A stretch of 29,353 nucleotides of DNA from assembly GCA_900548405.1 (NCBI GenBank), contig UNSJ01000024.1, positions 1 to 29,353 on the forward strand, in the 5' to 3' direction. Shown here one piece after another: positions 1 through 7,075 of the stretch. The notes under the pieces were generated by a model. The model did no database searches and was not told where the DNA came from. It was given only the letters and a program-made list of their open reading frames with translations. The position numbers and the translations under genes were made by a program. How positions within the stretch are numbered: position 1 is the first letter of the stretch; each line of letters begins with the position of its first letter. The stretch comes from Candidatus Gastranaerophilales bacterium (GTDB lineage Bacteria; Cyanobacteriota; Vampirovibrionia; Gastranaerophilales; Gastranaerophilaceae).

Positions 1-40
1 TTCCAATTGACGTAACAGCTTCTTTACTAAACTTTCTCAT
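1..40 (-). CDS. partial CDS, N-terminus only, unidentified
   Basis: The first 13 codons of a minus-strand gene run off the left edge, reading MRKFSKEAVTSIG. The start is well supported: an AGAAAGGAG Shine-Dalgarno lies about five to six bases upstream of the ATG at 40. It lies downstream of sepF but is separated from it by a terminator hairpin, so it probably has its own promoter in the AT-rich stretch 41-90. Too little is present to name a family. Confidence 0.6.
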   Translation of the reverse strand, partial: MRKFSKEAVTSIG

Positions 41-90
41 AAATTGCTCCTTTCTATATTATTATAAACCATTTTCGGATTTTTTTCAAT

Positions 91-114
91 AAAAAAAGAG
101 GCACAATGTGCCTC
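91..114 (-). terminator. intrinsic terminator of the yggS-sepF operon
   Basis: A perfect 7-bp stem (GAGGCAC/GTGCCTC, 98-104 and 108-114) with a 3-base loop is followed, reading on the minus strand, by seven Ts (91-97). It sits 37 bases past the sepF stop codon and ends that transcript. Confidence 0.85.
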
Positions 115-150
115 ATATTCAACTATCTCTCTTTCTCATATTGTTATAGA

Positions 151-654
151 CTACTGTTGCAGAGGTGCTCTCCACAAAGAGTCATTAAATTTATTTTGAT
201 TAGCAGTAACGTCAACAGACAAAGTAACGTTGCTAGGTGTGAATACAAATACTAAATCACCTACTTTTTGCGGTTTGCCATCAAGAGCGTGAGCTGCACC
301 GCATACGAAGTCGATTGTTCTTTGTGATTGTTCTTTATCTAAAAGATGAAGGTTTAAAACGATTGTTTTTCTGTTTCTAAGATGTTGTACAATTGTTGCA
401 GCATCTTCGAATGAACGAGGTTCCATAACTTTTACTTCATAACCTTTGAAGTTAGGGTGATTAACAACTTTTAATTCGCTTGTTTTATCAACTGTTGGCT
501 GATAAGAATAAGCAGGATCCAATGCTAAATTGTCCTGAACAGGATAATCTTCATCAATTTCCTGAGCCATTTCATCGAAAATAGTTTCTCTTGGTTCAAA
601 TCCTTTTACTAAAAAATCTACTACTGATTTAATTTTGTCTGTTACTACTGCCAC
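151..654 (-). CDS. sepF: cell division protein SepF
   Basis: This 167-residue protein resembles SepF, which anchors FtsZ to the membrane and forms rings that guide the septum. The N-terminus (residues 1-20) could form the short amphipathic membrane-binding helix. A charged, Pro/Asp-rich linker follows. The C-terminal half carries the SepF core: the VKVMEPRSFEDAATIVQHLR segment, the V-x-LNL strand, then QRTIDFVCGAAHALDG and a final FVFTPSNV strand. The start is GTG at 654 with GGAGG five to six bases upstream. It lies 23 bases downstream of yggS, the same pairing as in Gram-positive ylmE-ylmF operons and in cyanobacteria. SepF in a diderm fits a cyanobacteria-related lineage. Confidence 0.93.
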   Translation of the reverse strand: MAVVTDKIKSVVDFLVKGFEPRETIFDEMAQEIDEDYPVQDNLALDPAYSYQPTVDKTSELKVVNHPNFKGYEVKVMEPRSFEDAATIVQHLRNRKTIVLNLHLLDKEQSQRTIDFVCGAAHALDGKPQKVGDLVFVFTPSNVTLSVDVTANQNKFNDSLWRAPLQQ

Positions 655-677
655 CGTTTTTCCTCCGTTTATCTTAC

Positions 678-1340
678 TTATTTAAATAATTTTCTACCTA
701 TTCTCAGCATTGTCGCACCGTTTTTCACTGCGATATTGTAATCCTGACTCATTCCCATTGATATCTCTCTTAATTCACAGTTGTATTTTTGTTCAAGTTC
801 GTTTTTGATATCTCTCACTTGAGAAAACAGCTTGTTCAATTCTTCTTCAGAAGCCCCCAGAGGCGCCATATTCATCAGTCCTGCAACTTCAATAGCGGGA
901 AGCTCTTTTATAGAGGTAAAAATTTCGAAAAGCTCTAACTTGGAAAATCCAAACTTTTGTTCTTCTTCTGCATTGTTAACCTGAAGAAAAATTTGCTGAA
1001 CTTTCCCTGCTTTTGCTGCTTCATCCGAAATTTCTTTTGCAAGTTTGAATGAATCCACAGAATGTATATAATCAAAAGTCCCTACTACCTTTTTAACTTT
1101 GTTAGTCTGCAGGTGCCCTATAAAATGGAACTTTGAATTACTTTTTATTTCTGCAGGAAGATTGTTAATCTTCTCAATAGCCTCAATTACTCTTGATTCC
1201 CCGAAGTCCCTCAATCCGGCATTATATGCTTCGATTATGGCATCTTCGTTAAAATACTTCGTAACTGCAATTATTTTTGGTTTATAAGGTGCGATTTCTT
1301 CCTGTATTTGTAAAAGATTTTTTTTAACCGTGTTTAACAT
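678..1340 (-). CDS. yggS: YggS/PLPBP family pyridoxal phosphate homeostasis protein
   Basis: This 220-residue protein has the single alanine-racemase-like TIM barrel of the YggS/PROSC family, which binds PLP and balances free vitamin B6 without known catalytic activity. The PLP lysine is K28 in IIAVTK. Other signatures are GESRVIEA (family FGEN-like), FHFIGHLQTNKVK, IHSVDS, LQVN, KFGF, GLMNMAPLG and SMGMSQDYNIAVKNGATMLRIG. The C-terminus ends RIGRKLFK rather than the usual RIGxxIFG. The length is slightly below the typical 225-235. It is the first gene of the sepF operon. A putative AGGAT site lies upstream of the ATG at 1340. Confidence 0.95.
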   Translation of the reverse strand: MLNTVKKNLLQIQEEIAPYKPKIIAVTKYFNEDAIIEAYNAGLRDFGESRVIEAIEKINNLPAEIKSNSKFHFIGHLQTNKVKKVVGTFDYIHSVDSFKLAKEISDEAAKAGKVQQIFLQVNNAEEEQKFGFSKLELFEIFTSIKELPAIEVAGLMNMAPLGASEEELNKLFSQVRDIKNELEQKYNCELREISMGMSQDYNIAVKNGATMLRIGRKLFK

Positions 1341-1382
1341 AAATAATCATCCTACCCCTACAAGAAGTTGAATATAGTATTA

Positions 1383-1411
1383 ATTGTACTCTATACATCT
1401 GACGCGGACAA
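1383..1411 (-). promoter_or_regulatory. sigma70-type promoter for yggS-sepF
   Basis: On the minus strand, TTGTCC (1411-1406) and TACAAT (1388-1383) are 17 bases apart. This predicts a transcript start near 1376, about 36 bases before the yggS ATG. Confidence 0.55.
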
Positions 1412-1630
1412 CTTTTTTATTTTTAACCCTTCCTCCTCTATATATTTTCCCCGAAAACCATGATGTCATCATGATTTCGCGGTATTTAACATTTCTTCAA
1501 GTTTGGTTAATATTTTGTAATATTGTCTCTTTTACGGCATGCTTTTTATTATTTTGGGCATGCCCCTGATGTATATTATTAGAATAAACGATGTTTACAA
1601 AGATTTTATCCACTAAACACATGAGATTTT
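1412..1630. other. intergenic region between divergent genes, with a 34-nt palindrome
   Basis: The 324-base gap between yggS and the next gene holds a minus-strand promoter at its left end and a plus-strand promoter at its right end. In the middle is a strong imperfect palindrome (1449-1482, listed separately) and a perfect 10-bp palindrome GGGCATGCCC at 1556-1565. An open frame on the plus strand (1384-1569, TTG start, no ribosome site) translates to a Phe/Leu-rich string typical of T-rich DNA, so it was not accepted as a gene. No RNA gene is recognised. Confidence 0.6.
1449..1482. repeat. imperfect 34-nt palindrome, possible operator
   Basis: CATGATG (1459-1465) and CATCATG (1467-1473) form a perfect inverted repeat around one T. 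After a small internal bulge the symmetry resumes with CGAAA/TTTCG (1452-1456 and 1475-1479) and CC/GG at the ends. It lies between two divergent promoters, roughly 40 bases upstream of the yggS -35 box. It has no T-tract on either side, so it is not an obvious terminator. Dimeric regulator binding is a plausible role but is inferred. Confidence 0.45.
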
Positions 1631-1658
1631 TTGATTTTATTAAAGAAATAAGTATAAT
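1631..1658 (+). promoter_or_regulatory. sigma70-type promoter for the TPR-glycosyltransferase gene
   Basis: TTGATT (1631-1636) and a consensus TATAAT (1653-1658) are 16 bases apart. The predicted transcript start coincides with the GTG start codon at 1665, so the message would be leaderless. Confidence 0.65.
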
Positions 1659-1664
1659 TAGCTT

Positions 1665-3137
1665 GTGGATATTTCAGAAAAAGAAAAATTTGATACTGCA
1701 TTTAAGCTTCACAGAGAAGGAAAGACTGCTGAGGCAGAAAAAGCTTATATTGAAATTTTAAATACAAAACCTGACAATTACGAGGTTCTAAACCTTTTGG
1801 GATTGCTTTATCTTTCTCAAAATAAACAGAAAGAAGCAGAAGAATATATTACTAAGGCTTTATCTTTCAATAAAAATTCATATTTTTATGAAAATTTGGC
1901 AAGGGTTTATATTCAGGAAAAAAGTTTTGACAAAGCCTGCAAGATTTTAGAGGAAGCTATAAACACTTGTAATTGCGGGTTTGAGATTTATTTCCTTTTA
2001 GGTTTGTCTTACAAAAATAACATACAGTATGAAGAAGCAGAAAATGCGTACCTCAAAGCGCTTGAGATTAACCCTAAATCAGAAAAAGCTTGTTTTAACC
2101 TTGCAAGCCTGTATCTTTTCCTGAATAAGCCAGAAAAGGCAATTGAATACTTCACAAAATGCCTTGAAATAAACCCGAATGATAAAGAGGTTCTTTATTT
2201 TCTATCTTTAGGATATTTCAGGATAAAAGATTATGAAACAGGGACAAAATACTTTGAAAACAGGCTATGCAGAAGCACTGCAATCACTTCCCAGAAAGTA
2301 ACTTATCCAAACTTGATAAAAAAAGCACACCTGTGGCAGGGGGAAGATATTTCCGACAAAACGCTTTATACATATTACGAAGCAGGTTTTGGCGACATGA
2401 TTATGTTTGCAAGATATATTCCCGAACTTCAAAAACGATGTAAAAAACTTTTAATAAAACCGCAAAAAGAGCTGTCACAACTCTTTAGAGATAACTTTCC
2501 CGATGTTGAGGTTATGGACTTGTTTTATGATGAAGCAAATACGGATTTTGATGTGCATATTCCTTTTTTGAGCGTTCCTTATGTGCTGGGGCTTAATAAT
2601 GAAGAAATATTCATGCATCACGACAGGTATCTTAAAGCAACACCCGACAAAATAAAATATTACAAAGAAAAGTTTTTTAATAATGACAAGTTTAATATAG
2701 CCGTTAAATGGCAGGGAAACACTTATTACGAAACAGACAGAGTGATAAACGTTGATGCTTTTGCTCCCTTATTTGAACTGCCTAATGTAAAAATTTTCTC
2801 AGCACAAACATTTGAGGGAGCTGAGGAATACGAAAAACTTGCTTCCAAATATGATATTACTGACTTAAGTAAGAGCTTTAAAGATTTTTCTTATACGGCA
2901 GGCGCTGTTGAAAACCTTGATTTGATTATTTGTAATGATACGTCTTTAGCCCACCTTGCAGGGGCAATGGGAAAACCTTGTATCATTCTTCTGCCTTATC
3001 AGTATAACTGGAGATGGCATATGGATATAACTCACTGCGACTGGTATGACAGTGTTAAGCTGTTCCGATTAGGCAAAAAAGAAAGCTGGAATGAACTTAT
3101 GCAAAGGGTTGCAGAAAGCTTAAGGGCAGCTAGATAG
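1665..3137 (+). CDS. TPR protein with C-terminal GT9/GT41-like glycosyltransferase domain
   Basis: This is a 490-residue soluble protein. Residues 5-200 hold about five or six tetratricopeptide repeats, with recurring patterns such as A-x-KLHREGKTAEAEKAY, YLSQNKQKEAEEYITKAL and YLKALEINPKSEKACFNLA. Residues 205-490 form a Rossmann-like domain resembling glycosyltransferase family 9/41-type domains in bacterial TPR proteins. Its clearest motif is NDTSLAHLAGAMGKP (from N424) followed by LLPYQYNWRWHMD and a C-terminal WYDSVKLFR. These are usual for the nucleotide-sugar binding end of that group. Substrate and acceptor cannot be told. The start is GTG at 1665. There is no Shine-Dalgarno, and TATAAT lies only six bases upstream, so translation is probably leaderless. 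The gene ends in a hairpin overlapping its own stop codon. Confidence 0.85.
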   Translation: MDISEKEKFDTAFKLHREGKTAEAEKAYIEILNTKPDNYEVLNLLGLLYLSQNKQKEAEEYITKALSFNKNSYFYENLARVYIQEKSFDKACKILEEAINTCNCGFEIYFLLGLSYKNNIQYEEAENAYLKALEINPKSEKACFNLASLYLFLNKPEKAIEYFTKCLEINPNDKEVLYFLSLGYFRIKDYETGTKYFENRLCRSTAITSQKVTYPNLIKKAHLWQGEDISDKTLYTYYEAGFGDMIMFARYIPELQKRCKKLLIKPQKELSQLFRDNFPDVEVMDLFYDEANTDFDVHIPFLSVPYVLGLNNEEIFMHHDRYLKATPDKIKYYKEKFFNNDKFNIAVKWQGNTYYETDRVINVDAFAPLFELPNVKIFSAQTFEGAEEYEKLASKYDITDLSKSFKDFSYTAGAVENLDLIICNDTSLAHLAGAMGKPCIILLPYQYNWRWHMDITHCDWYDSVKLFRLGKKESWNELMQRVAESLRAAR

Positions 3138-3147
3138 CTGCCCTTTT
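3122..3147 (+). terminator. intrinsic terminator overlapping a stop codon
   Basis: A perfect 11-bp inverted repeat, AAGGGCAGCTA/TAGCTGCCCTT (3122-3132 and 3135-3145), is followed by a T-rich stretch. The TAG stop at 3135-3137 lies inside the right arm. The facing methyltransferase gene ends at 3150, but no good U-tract follows the hairpin on the minus strand, so it acts mainly on the plus strand. Confidence 0.75.
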
Positions 3148-3149
3148 AA

Positions 3150-4133
3150 TTATTTCTTTTCAAATATCATTACGTATTCGTGTTTAAAGATAAAAAATCC
3201 GCCTGCAAGAGCTCTATAACGCCATAAATTAGCGGTTTTACCCTTAGCACGTTCGTTTCCCTGAATATCTTTTACAATAATACCTTTCAGCTTAAATCCC
3301 AAGCTCATCATTCTTGCCATACACTCAAATCCGAGCGGCTGAACTTCTGAATTTTTGTAGCTGTCACCGATAATCAATGCTGCAAAACGTCCTTTTTCAA
3401 GCATATCATAACCGTTTTTTGCAACTTTCGCAAACAAATCGTAAAATTCTTCTGTTGTATCGCAGTTTGATAAATCTTCTTTTTTATCCGAAAACTTGAT
3501 AATATCATCGTAAGGCGGGTGAAGAATTAAGAACTGGGCTTTTTCTTCACGCATAATATCAAGACTTGCCTGAATTTTTTCTTTAGCTATTTCTGATGCA
3601 GAATCCGCACAGATTACTCTGACGTCAGTTACAAGCTGTTTTGGAGTAAACTTTTCGGAAACGCTTTCTGCAAGTTCATCTTTAAGTTCAACACCAATGC
3701 AGCGTCTGCCCATATTTACAGCTTCAATCCCTGAAGTTCCGGAACCGAAAAACAGGTCAAGCACAATATCATTTTTCTTGGTAAATCTTTCATAAAGCTG
3801 TTGAGCGATTTGAGGAATATAGTTTCCGTGATATTCATTGGAGTGTCCGCCGTCTTTCAATCGTGTCGGGAATTCCCACAATGTATCTGTTTTTACGTGC
3901 TCATAAGCCTTCCAGTTGTTTAAATCAATGTCACTGTATCTGGTAGTTTTGACAGGTTTTACAACTTGCAAATCCGCTGTCTTGGATTTGCTCCACGCTC
4001 CCCGAGTTTCGCCTTTGGAGCTTTGCTCCAGCAGGCTCAATCTGTTCGCTATCCGGACTTGCGCTGCTTCGTCCGTCCGCAAATCCGCCTGTTTAGATGG
4101 TTTTATTTTTGTATTTGTTCTCGCTCTTACCAA
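3150..4133 (-). CDS. site-specific DNA methyltransferase (N4-cytosine/N6-adenine type) with an inserted N-terminal segment
   Basis: This 327-residue protein carries the amino-methyltransferase core. A motif X-like stretch HGNYIPQIAQQL (102-113) precedes motif I, the SAM-binding DLFFGSGTSG (126-135). Then comes GVELKDE, and motif IV appears as HPPYDDIIKF (205-214). Histidine replaces the usual Asp/Asn/Ser of the catalytic (D/N/S)PP(Y/W), a variant I recall in some orphan enzymes. The start is TTG at 4133 with GGGAG eight bases upstream. Residues 16-52 are encoded by a GC-rich 111-bp insertion listed separately; the conserved part begins near SDIDLNNWK (67). No restriction endonuclease is adjacent, so it may be an orphan regulatory methyltransferase or modify in trans. 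Target sequence and base are unknown. Confidence 0.85.
   Translation of the reverse strand: MVRARTNTKIKPSKQADLRTDEAAQVRIANRLSLLEQSSKGETRGAWSKSKTADLQVVKPVKTTRYSDIDLNNWKAYEHVKTDTLWEFPTRLKDGGHSNEYHGNYIPQIAQQLYERFTKKNDIVLDLFFGSGTSGIEAVNMGRRCIGVELKDELAESVSEKFTPKQLVTDVRVICADSASEIAKEKIQASLDIMREEKAQFLILHPPYDDIIKFSDKKEDLSNCDTTEEFYDLFAKVAKNGYDMLEKGRFAALIIGDSYKNSEVQPLGFECMARMMSLGFKLKGIIVKDIQGNERAKGKTANLWRYRALAGGFFIFKHEYVMIFEKK
3968..4088 (-). repeat. 111-bp GC-rich palindromic element inserted in frame in a coding region (RPE-like)
   Basis: Ten-base direct repeats GCAAATCCGC at 3968-3977 and 4079-4088 bracket a segment of exactly 111 bases (37 codons). An inverted copy GGATTTGC at 3984-3991 pairs with GCAAATCC at 3968-3975 or 4079-4086. 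Inside is a tight hairpin TGGAGC-TTT-GCTCCA (4016-4030). By hand count, 64 of the 111 bases from 3978 to 4088 are G or C, far above the surrounding DNA. The insertion keeps the methyltransferase frame open and adds residues 16-52 (ADLRTDEAAQVRIANRLSLL and on). This matches the behaviour of Rickettsia palindromic elements: small, structured, GC-distinct and in frame. No second copy was seen in this window, so its dispersed nature is inferred. Confidence 0.65.
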
Positions 4134-4161
4134 GTCTTTTTCTCCCTATAAATAAATTCTC

Positions 4162-4189
4162 TTTATAGCATCTTATAGAAATGTTTCAG
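4162..4189 (-). promoter_or_regulatory. extended -10 promoter for the methyltransferase gene
   Basis: On the minus strand, TGC-TATAAA (4170-4162) forms an extended -10 with a CTGAAA -35 (4189-4184) 16 bases upstream. A start near 4155 leaves about 20 bases of leader that contain the GGGAG ribosome site. Confidence 0.5.
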
Positions 4190-4253
4190 ATTTGTAATCA
4201 AACATTTAGATGAATTTGTGTTTGTTGTAGATTGAAAAATAGATGGAGGTATG

Positions 4254-5276
4254 ATGTTCGAGGGAGCATTTACACTAAGTAATTTTTATATGATTGCAGG
4301 ATTTTTACTTTCAATGTATGCCTGCGTTTCAAACGATATTATTCAAACTCTGGGTACATTTTTAAGTGCAAATAAAAAAACACCGTTTTATTATTTGTGG
4401 GCTTTTTCGGTAATCGTTCTTGTTATAACAATTGTTACAGGATGGATTGTTAATAACGGAGATATGTCCTTCGGTCTATTGACCAGAATTCCTGTAACAG
4501 AACATTATACATTTCTTTACCTGCTTCCTCCAATTATACTTATACTTTTAACAAGATGGGGAATTCCTGTTGCAACAACATTTTTGGTGCTAAGTGTTTT
4601 TTCTGTCAGCGATACATCCGTAATTTGGATGATGCTTACTAAATCTGTACTCGGTTATGTTATTGCATTTGTTGCCGCAATAATTATCTATAACATCATC
4701 GGACGACCTCTGGAGAGATATTTTTATTACACCCAAAAACGTTCCGGAGATACTAAAATTTCAAAATGGTGGATGGTTGCCAAATGGTGCTCTACTGCAT
4801 TCATCTGGTCCCAATGGCTTGTACAGGATTCTGCAAAGCTGTTTGTATATTTACCAAGAAAGGCATCTGTCACAGAATTATTATTTGTACTTTTAAGCTT
4901 CACTGTTTTCTTGGGAATTTTAACTTACAAACGCGGAGGAGATATTCAAAAAATTGTCAAGATGAAAACTAATGTTCAAGATCCCCGCTCCGCAACTATT
5001 ATTGATATAATTTATGCATTCTTGCTTTTATATTTTATAAATTTAAACAATGTGCCGATGTCAACAACCTGGGTTTTCATAGGTTTGCTTGCCGGACGTG
5101 AAATTGCGCTATATCAAAGATTGCGTTTTGAATCTCCTAAAAAAATGTATAAACATATTATAAAAGACTTATACAAAGTAACTTTAGGTTTAATAGTTTC
5201 GGTTGTAGTAGTAGTTTTACTTACACAATTTGATTATGTTAAACACTTCTTCTTCTCTCATTTTATAGGAGGCTGA
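4254..5276 (+). CDS. divergent PiT-like (phosphate permease superfamily) membrane protein
   Basis: This is a 340-residue polytopic membrane protein with roughly eight to ten hydrophobic segments. Two short motifs resemble the repeated signature of inorganic phosphate transporters of the PiT/PHO4 group: near the N-terminus ACVSNDIIQTLGTF (compare GANDxxNxxGT), and in the second half NNVPMSTTWVFIGLLAGREI around P268 (compare PVSTTHxxxGxxxG). This supports a PiT-like inverted-repeat fold, but the sequence is divergent and the substrate may differ. The start was set at the second ATG (4254), because GGAGG at 4245-4249 is only one base from the first ATG at 4251. It is cotranscribed with mutL, whose ATG lies one base past this stop. 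Confidence 0.6.
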   Translation: MFEGAFTLSNFYMIAGFLLSMYACVSNDIIQTLGTFLSANKKTPFYYLWAFSVIVLVITIVTGWIVNNGDMSFGLLTRIPVTEHYTFLYLLPPIILILLTRWGIPVATTFLVLSVFSVSDTSVIWMMLTKSVLGYVIAFVAAIIIYNIIGRPLERYFYYTQKRSGDTKISKWWMVAKWCSTAFIWSQWLVQDSAKLFVYLPRKASVTELLFVLLSFTVFLGILTYKRGGDIQKIVKMKTNVQDPRSATIIDIIYAFLLLYFINLNNVPMSTTWVFIGLLAGREIALYQRLRFESPKKMYKHIIKDLYKVTLGLIVSVVVVVLLTQFDYVKHFFFSHFIGG

Positions 5277-5277
5277 T

Positions 5278-7041
5278 ATGGCTAGAATTCAACAATTATC
5301 AAAACATTTAATAAATCAAATCGCAGCAGGCGAAGTTATTGAACGCCCGGCATCTGTTGTAAAAGAATTGGCTGAAAACTCCATAGATGCAGGTGCTACA
5401 AAAATAAGTATCGAAATCAATAACGACTGCCGTGATATAAGAGTTGCGGATAACGGATGCGGAATTCATCCGGATGACATTATGCTTGCTTTTTCAAAAC
5501 ATGCTACAAGTAAAATTGCTTCTGATGATGATTTGTTTGACATTCATACACTTGGTTTCAGAGGGGAAGCTCTTGCAAGTATTATTTCAATTTCAAAACT
5601 TACCTGCACTACAAGAACTGTTGATTTTGAAACAGGTACAAAAGTTAAATGCGAAAACTCCGAAGTTAAACAGGTTGAAACAGGATGCGCAGTCGGAACT
5701 ATTATGGATATAAAAGATTTGTTTTATAACCTTCCTGCGAGATTAAAATTCTTAAAAAGCCCTAATACGGAATTTTCATACATTCAGGAACTTGTTCAAT
5801 CCTTAGCACTTGCTCATCCCGAATGCTCTTTGGAATTAAAGAAAAACGGCAAAACAATGCTGAAAACATCTGCACAAAATAACTTGCTGCAAACTATAAA
5901 AGAGGTTTATTCTGCCGATGTTATATCAAACCTTAAAGAAGTCTTAAAAACAGATAACCTCTCAGGCTTGAAAATTAGCGGTTATGTCAGCACTCCTGAT
6001 TACACACGCTCCAGCAAAAAGAGTTATCATATTTATATTAATTCAAGAACAGTGAAATGCGGAGTTTTTCAAAAGGCTATTGATACTGCTTACAAAAGCC
6101 TTATTGCAAACGGCAAATATCCTTTTGTTGTTTTAAATTTGGAAATTCCGCCTGCTGACGTTGATGTTAATGTTCACCCTACAAAAAAAGAAGTAAGATA
6201 TAAAAACACAAACCAAATATTTAATTTTATTTATACTTCTATTCAGGCAGGACTTGCAAATTATGTTGAAAGACAACAGCCAAAATCTGAACAGCCCGCA
6301 CAAGATAACGTAATTGACTTTGTACAGCCAAAACTTGAAAGCTCGGGAGAAATCTTTTTTGACAAAAATGATGATGCGGTTTATGTGTCAGATAAAATTA
6401 TGGAACAGGAATCAGACAATAATGTACAGGAAAAAGAAAATACTGAACAAAGAAAATTTTTCGTTCCTGCTGATAAAGAACCTGAACCTGAAGAAAACAT
6501 TGTTGGACAATACAAAAATACATATATTTTAATAGAAAAAGAAGACGGCTTGGAAATAGTTGACCAGCACATAGCAGAAGAACGATACATTTATGAAAAG
6601 CTTATGTCGGAAAAAAATATTGTTTCACAAATGCTTTTTGTATCTGATGTAGTTCCTGTTTCTATTTCTGAAGCAGAACTTATCAAAGAAAACATAGAAA
6701 AGTTTGAAAAATTTGGTTACGGAATTGAATTCCTAAAAGACAATGAGTTAATTTTCAAAAAAGTTCCGCAAATGATTGCAAAGGTAAACCCTAAAGAGAT
6801 TTTAGCTGATATTTTGGAGAATATTGACGGTAATATTGACAGACTGGAAGAAAAAATTCTTATCACAACATCTTGCAAAGCTTCTGTAAAAGCAGGTCAA
6901 AAACTTTCTACCTGGCAGATGCAGGAAATTATCAAAAAATGGCGTACAACAAAAATGCCTTACACCTGCCCTCACGGCCGCCCCATTGTTAAATTCTTCC
7001 CGCATAAAGAAATTGCAGCATTTTTCCAAAGAAATGCATAA
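5278..7041 (+). CDS. mutL: DNA mismatch repair protein MutL (endonuclease type)
   Basis: This 587-residue protein has the full MutL architecture. The N-terminal GHKL ATPase shows IAAGEVIERPASVVKELAEN, SIDAGAT, DNGCGI, ATSKI and TLGFRGEAL. The transducer domain contains NVHPTKKEVR. A charged linker (about 335-405) leads to the C-terminal dimerisation/endonuclease domain. The metal-binding motif DQHAx2Ex4E is present as DQHIAEERYIYE (429-440), with Ile for the usual Ala, plus SCKASVKAG and CPHGRP (from C564). This is the nicking MutL of organisms without MutH; MutS directs it to mismatches. GGAGGC lies just upstream, and the gene is tightly coupled to the permease gene. It ends at a strong bidirectional terminator. 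Confidence 0.97.
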   Translation: MARIQQLSKHLINQIAAGEVIERPASVVKELAENSIDAGATKISIEINNDCRDIRVADNGCGIHPDDIMLAFSKHATSKIASDDDLFDIHTLGFRGEALASIISISKLTCTTRTVDFETGTKVKCENSEVKQVETGCAVGTIMDIKDLFYNLPARLKFLKSPNTEFSYIQELVQSLALAHPECSLELKKNGKTMLKTSAQNNLLQTIKEVYSADVISNLKEVLKTDNLSGLKISGYVSTPDYTRSSKKSYHIYINSRTVKCGVFQKAIDTAYKSLIANGKYPFVVLNLEIPPADVDVNVHPTKKEVRYKNTNQIFNFIYTSIQAGLANYVERQQPKSEQPAQDNVIDFVQPKLESSGEIFFDKNDDAVYVSDKIMEQESDNNVQEKENTEQRKFFVPADKEPEPEENIVGQYKNTYILIEKEDGLEIVDQHIAEERYIYEKLMSEKNIVSQMLFVSDVVPVSISEAELIKENIEKFEKFGYGIEFLKDNELIFKKVPQMIAKVNPKEILADILENIDGNIDRLEEKILITTSCKASVKAGQKLSTWQMQEIIKKWRTTKMPYTCPHGRPIVKFFPHKEIAAFFQRNA

Positions 7042-7043
7042 AT

Positions 7044-7074
7044 AAAAAAGAGCCTTATTTAAGGCTCTTTTTTT
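7044..7074. terminator. bidirectional intrinsic terminator
   Basis: GAGCCTTA/TAAGGCTC (7050-7057 and 7060-7067) has an A-run on the left and seven Ts on the right, so it can terminate both mutL (plus) and the DAHP synthase gene (minus), which end on either side of it. Confidence 0.88.
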
Positions 7075-7075
7075 A

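Noticed and set aside
1384..1569. 61-codon plus-strand frame between yggS and the glycosyltransferase gene
   Set aside because: TTG start without ribosome site, overlaps the yggS promoter and the palindrome, and the translation is a Phe/Leu-rich string expected from T-rich DNA.
3916..4155. Plus-strand frames antisense to the methyltransferase N-terminus
   Set aside because: Open mainly because the GC-rich insertion lacks stops on both strands; no ribosome site and no known motif.
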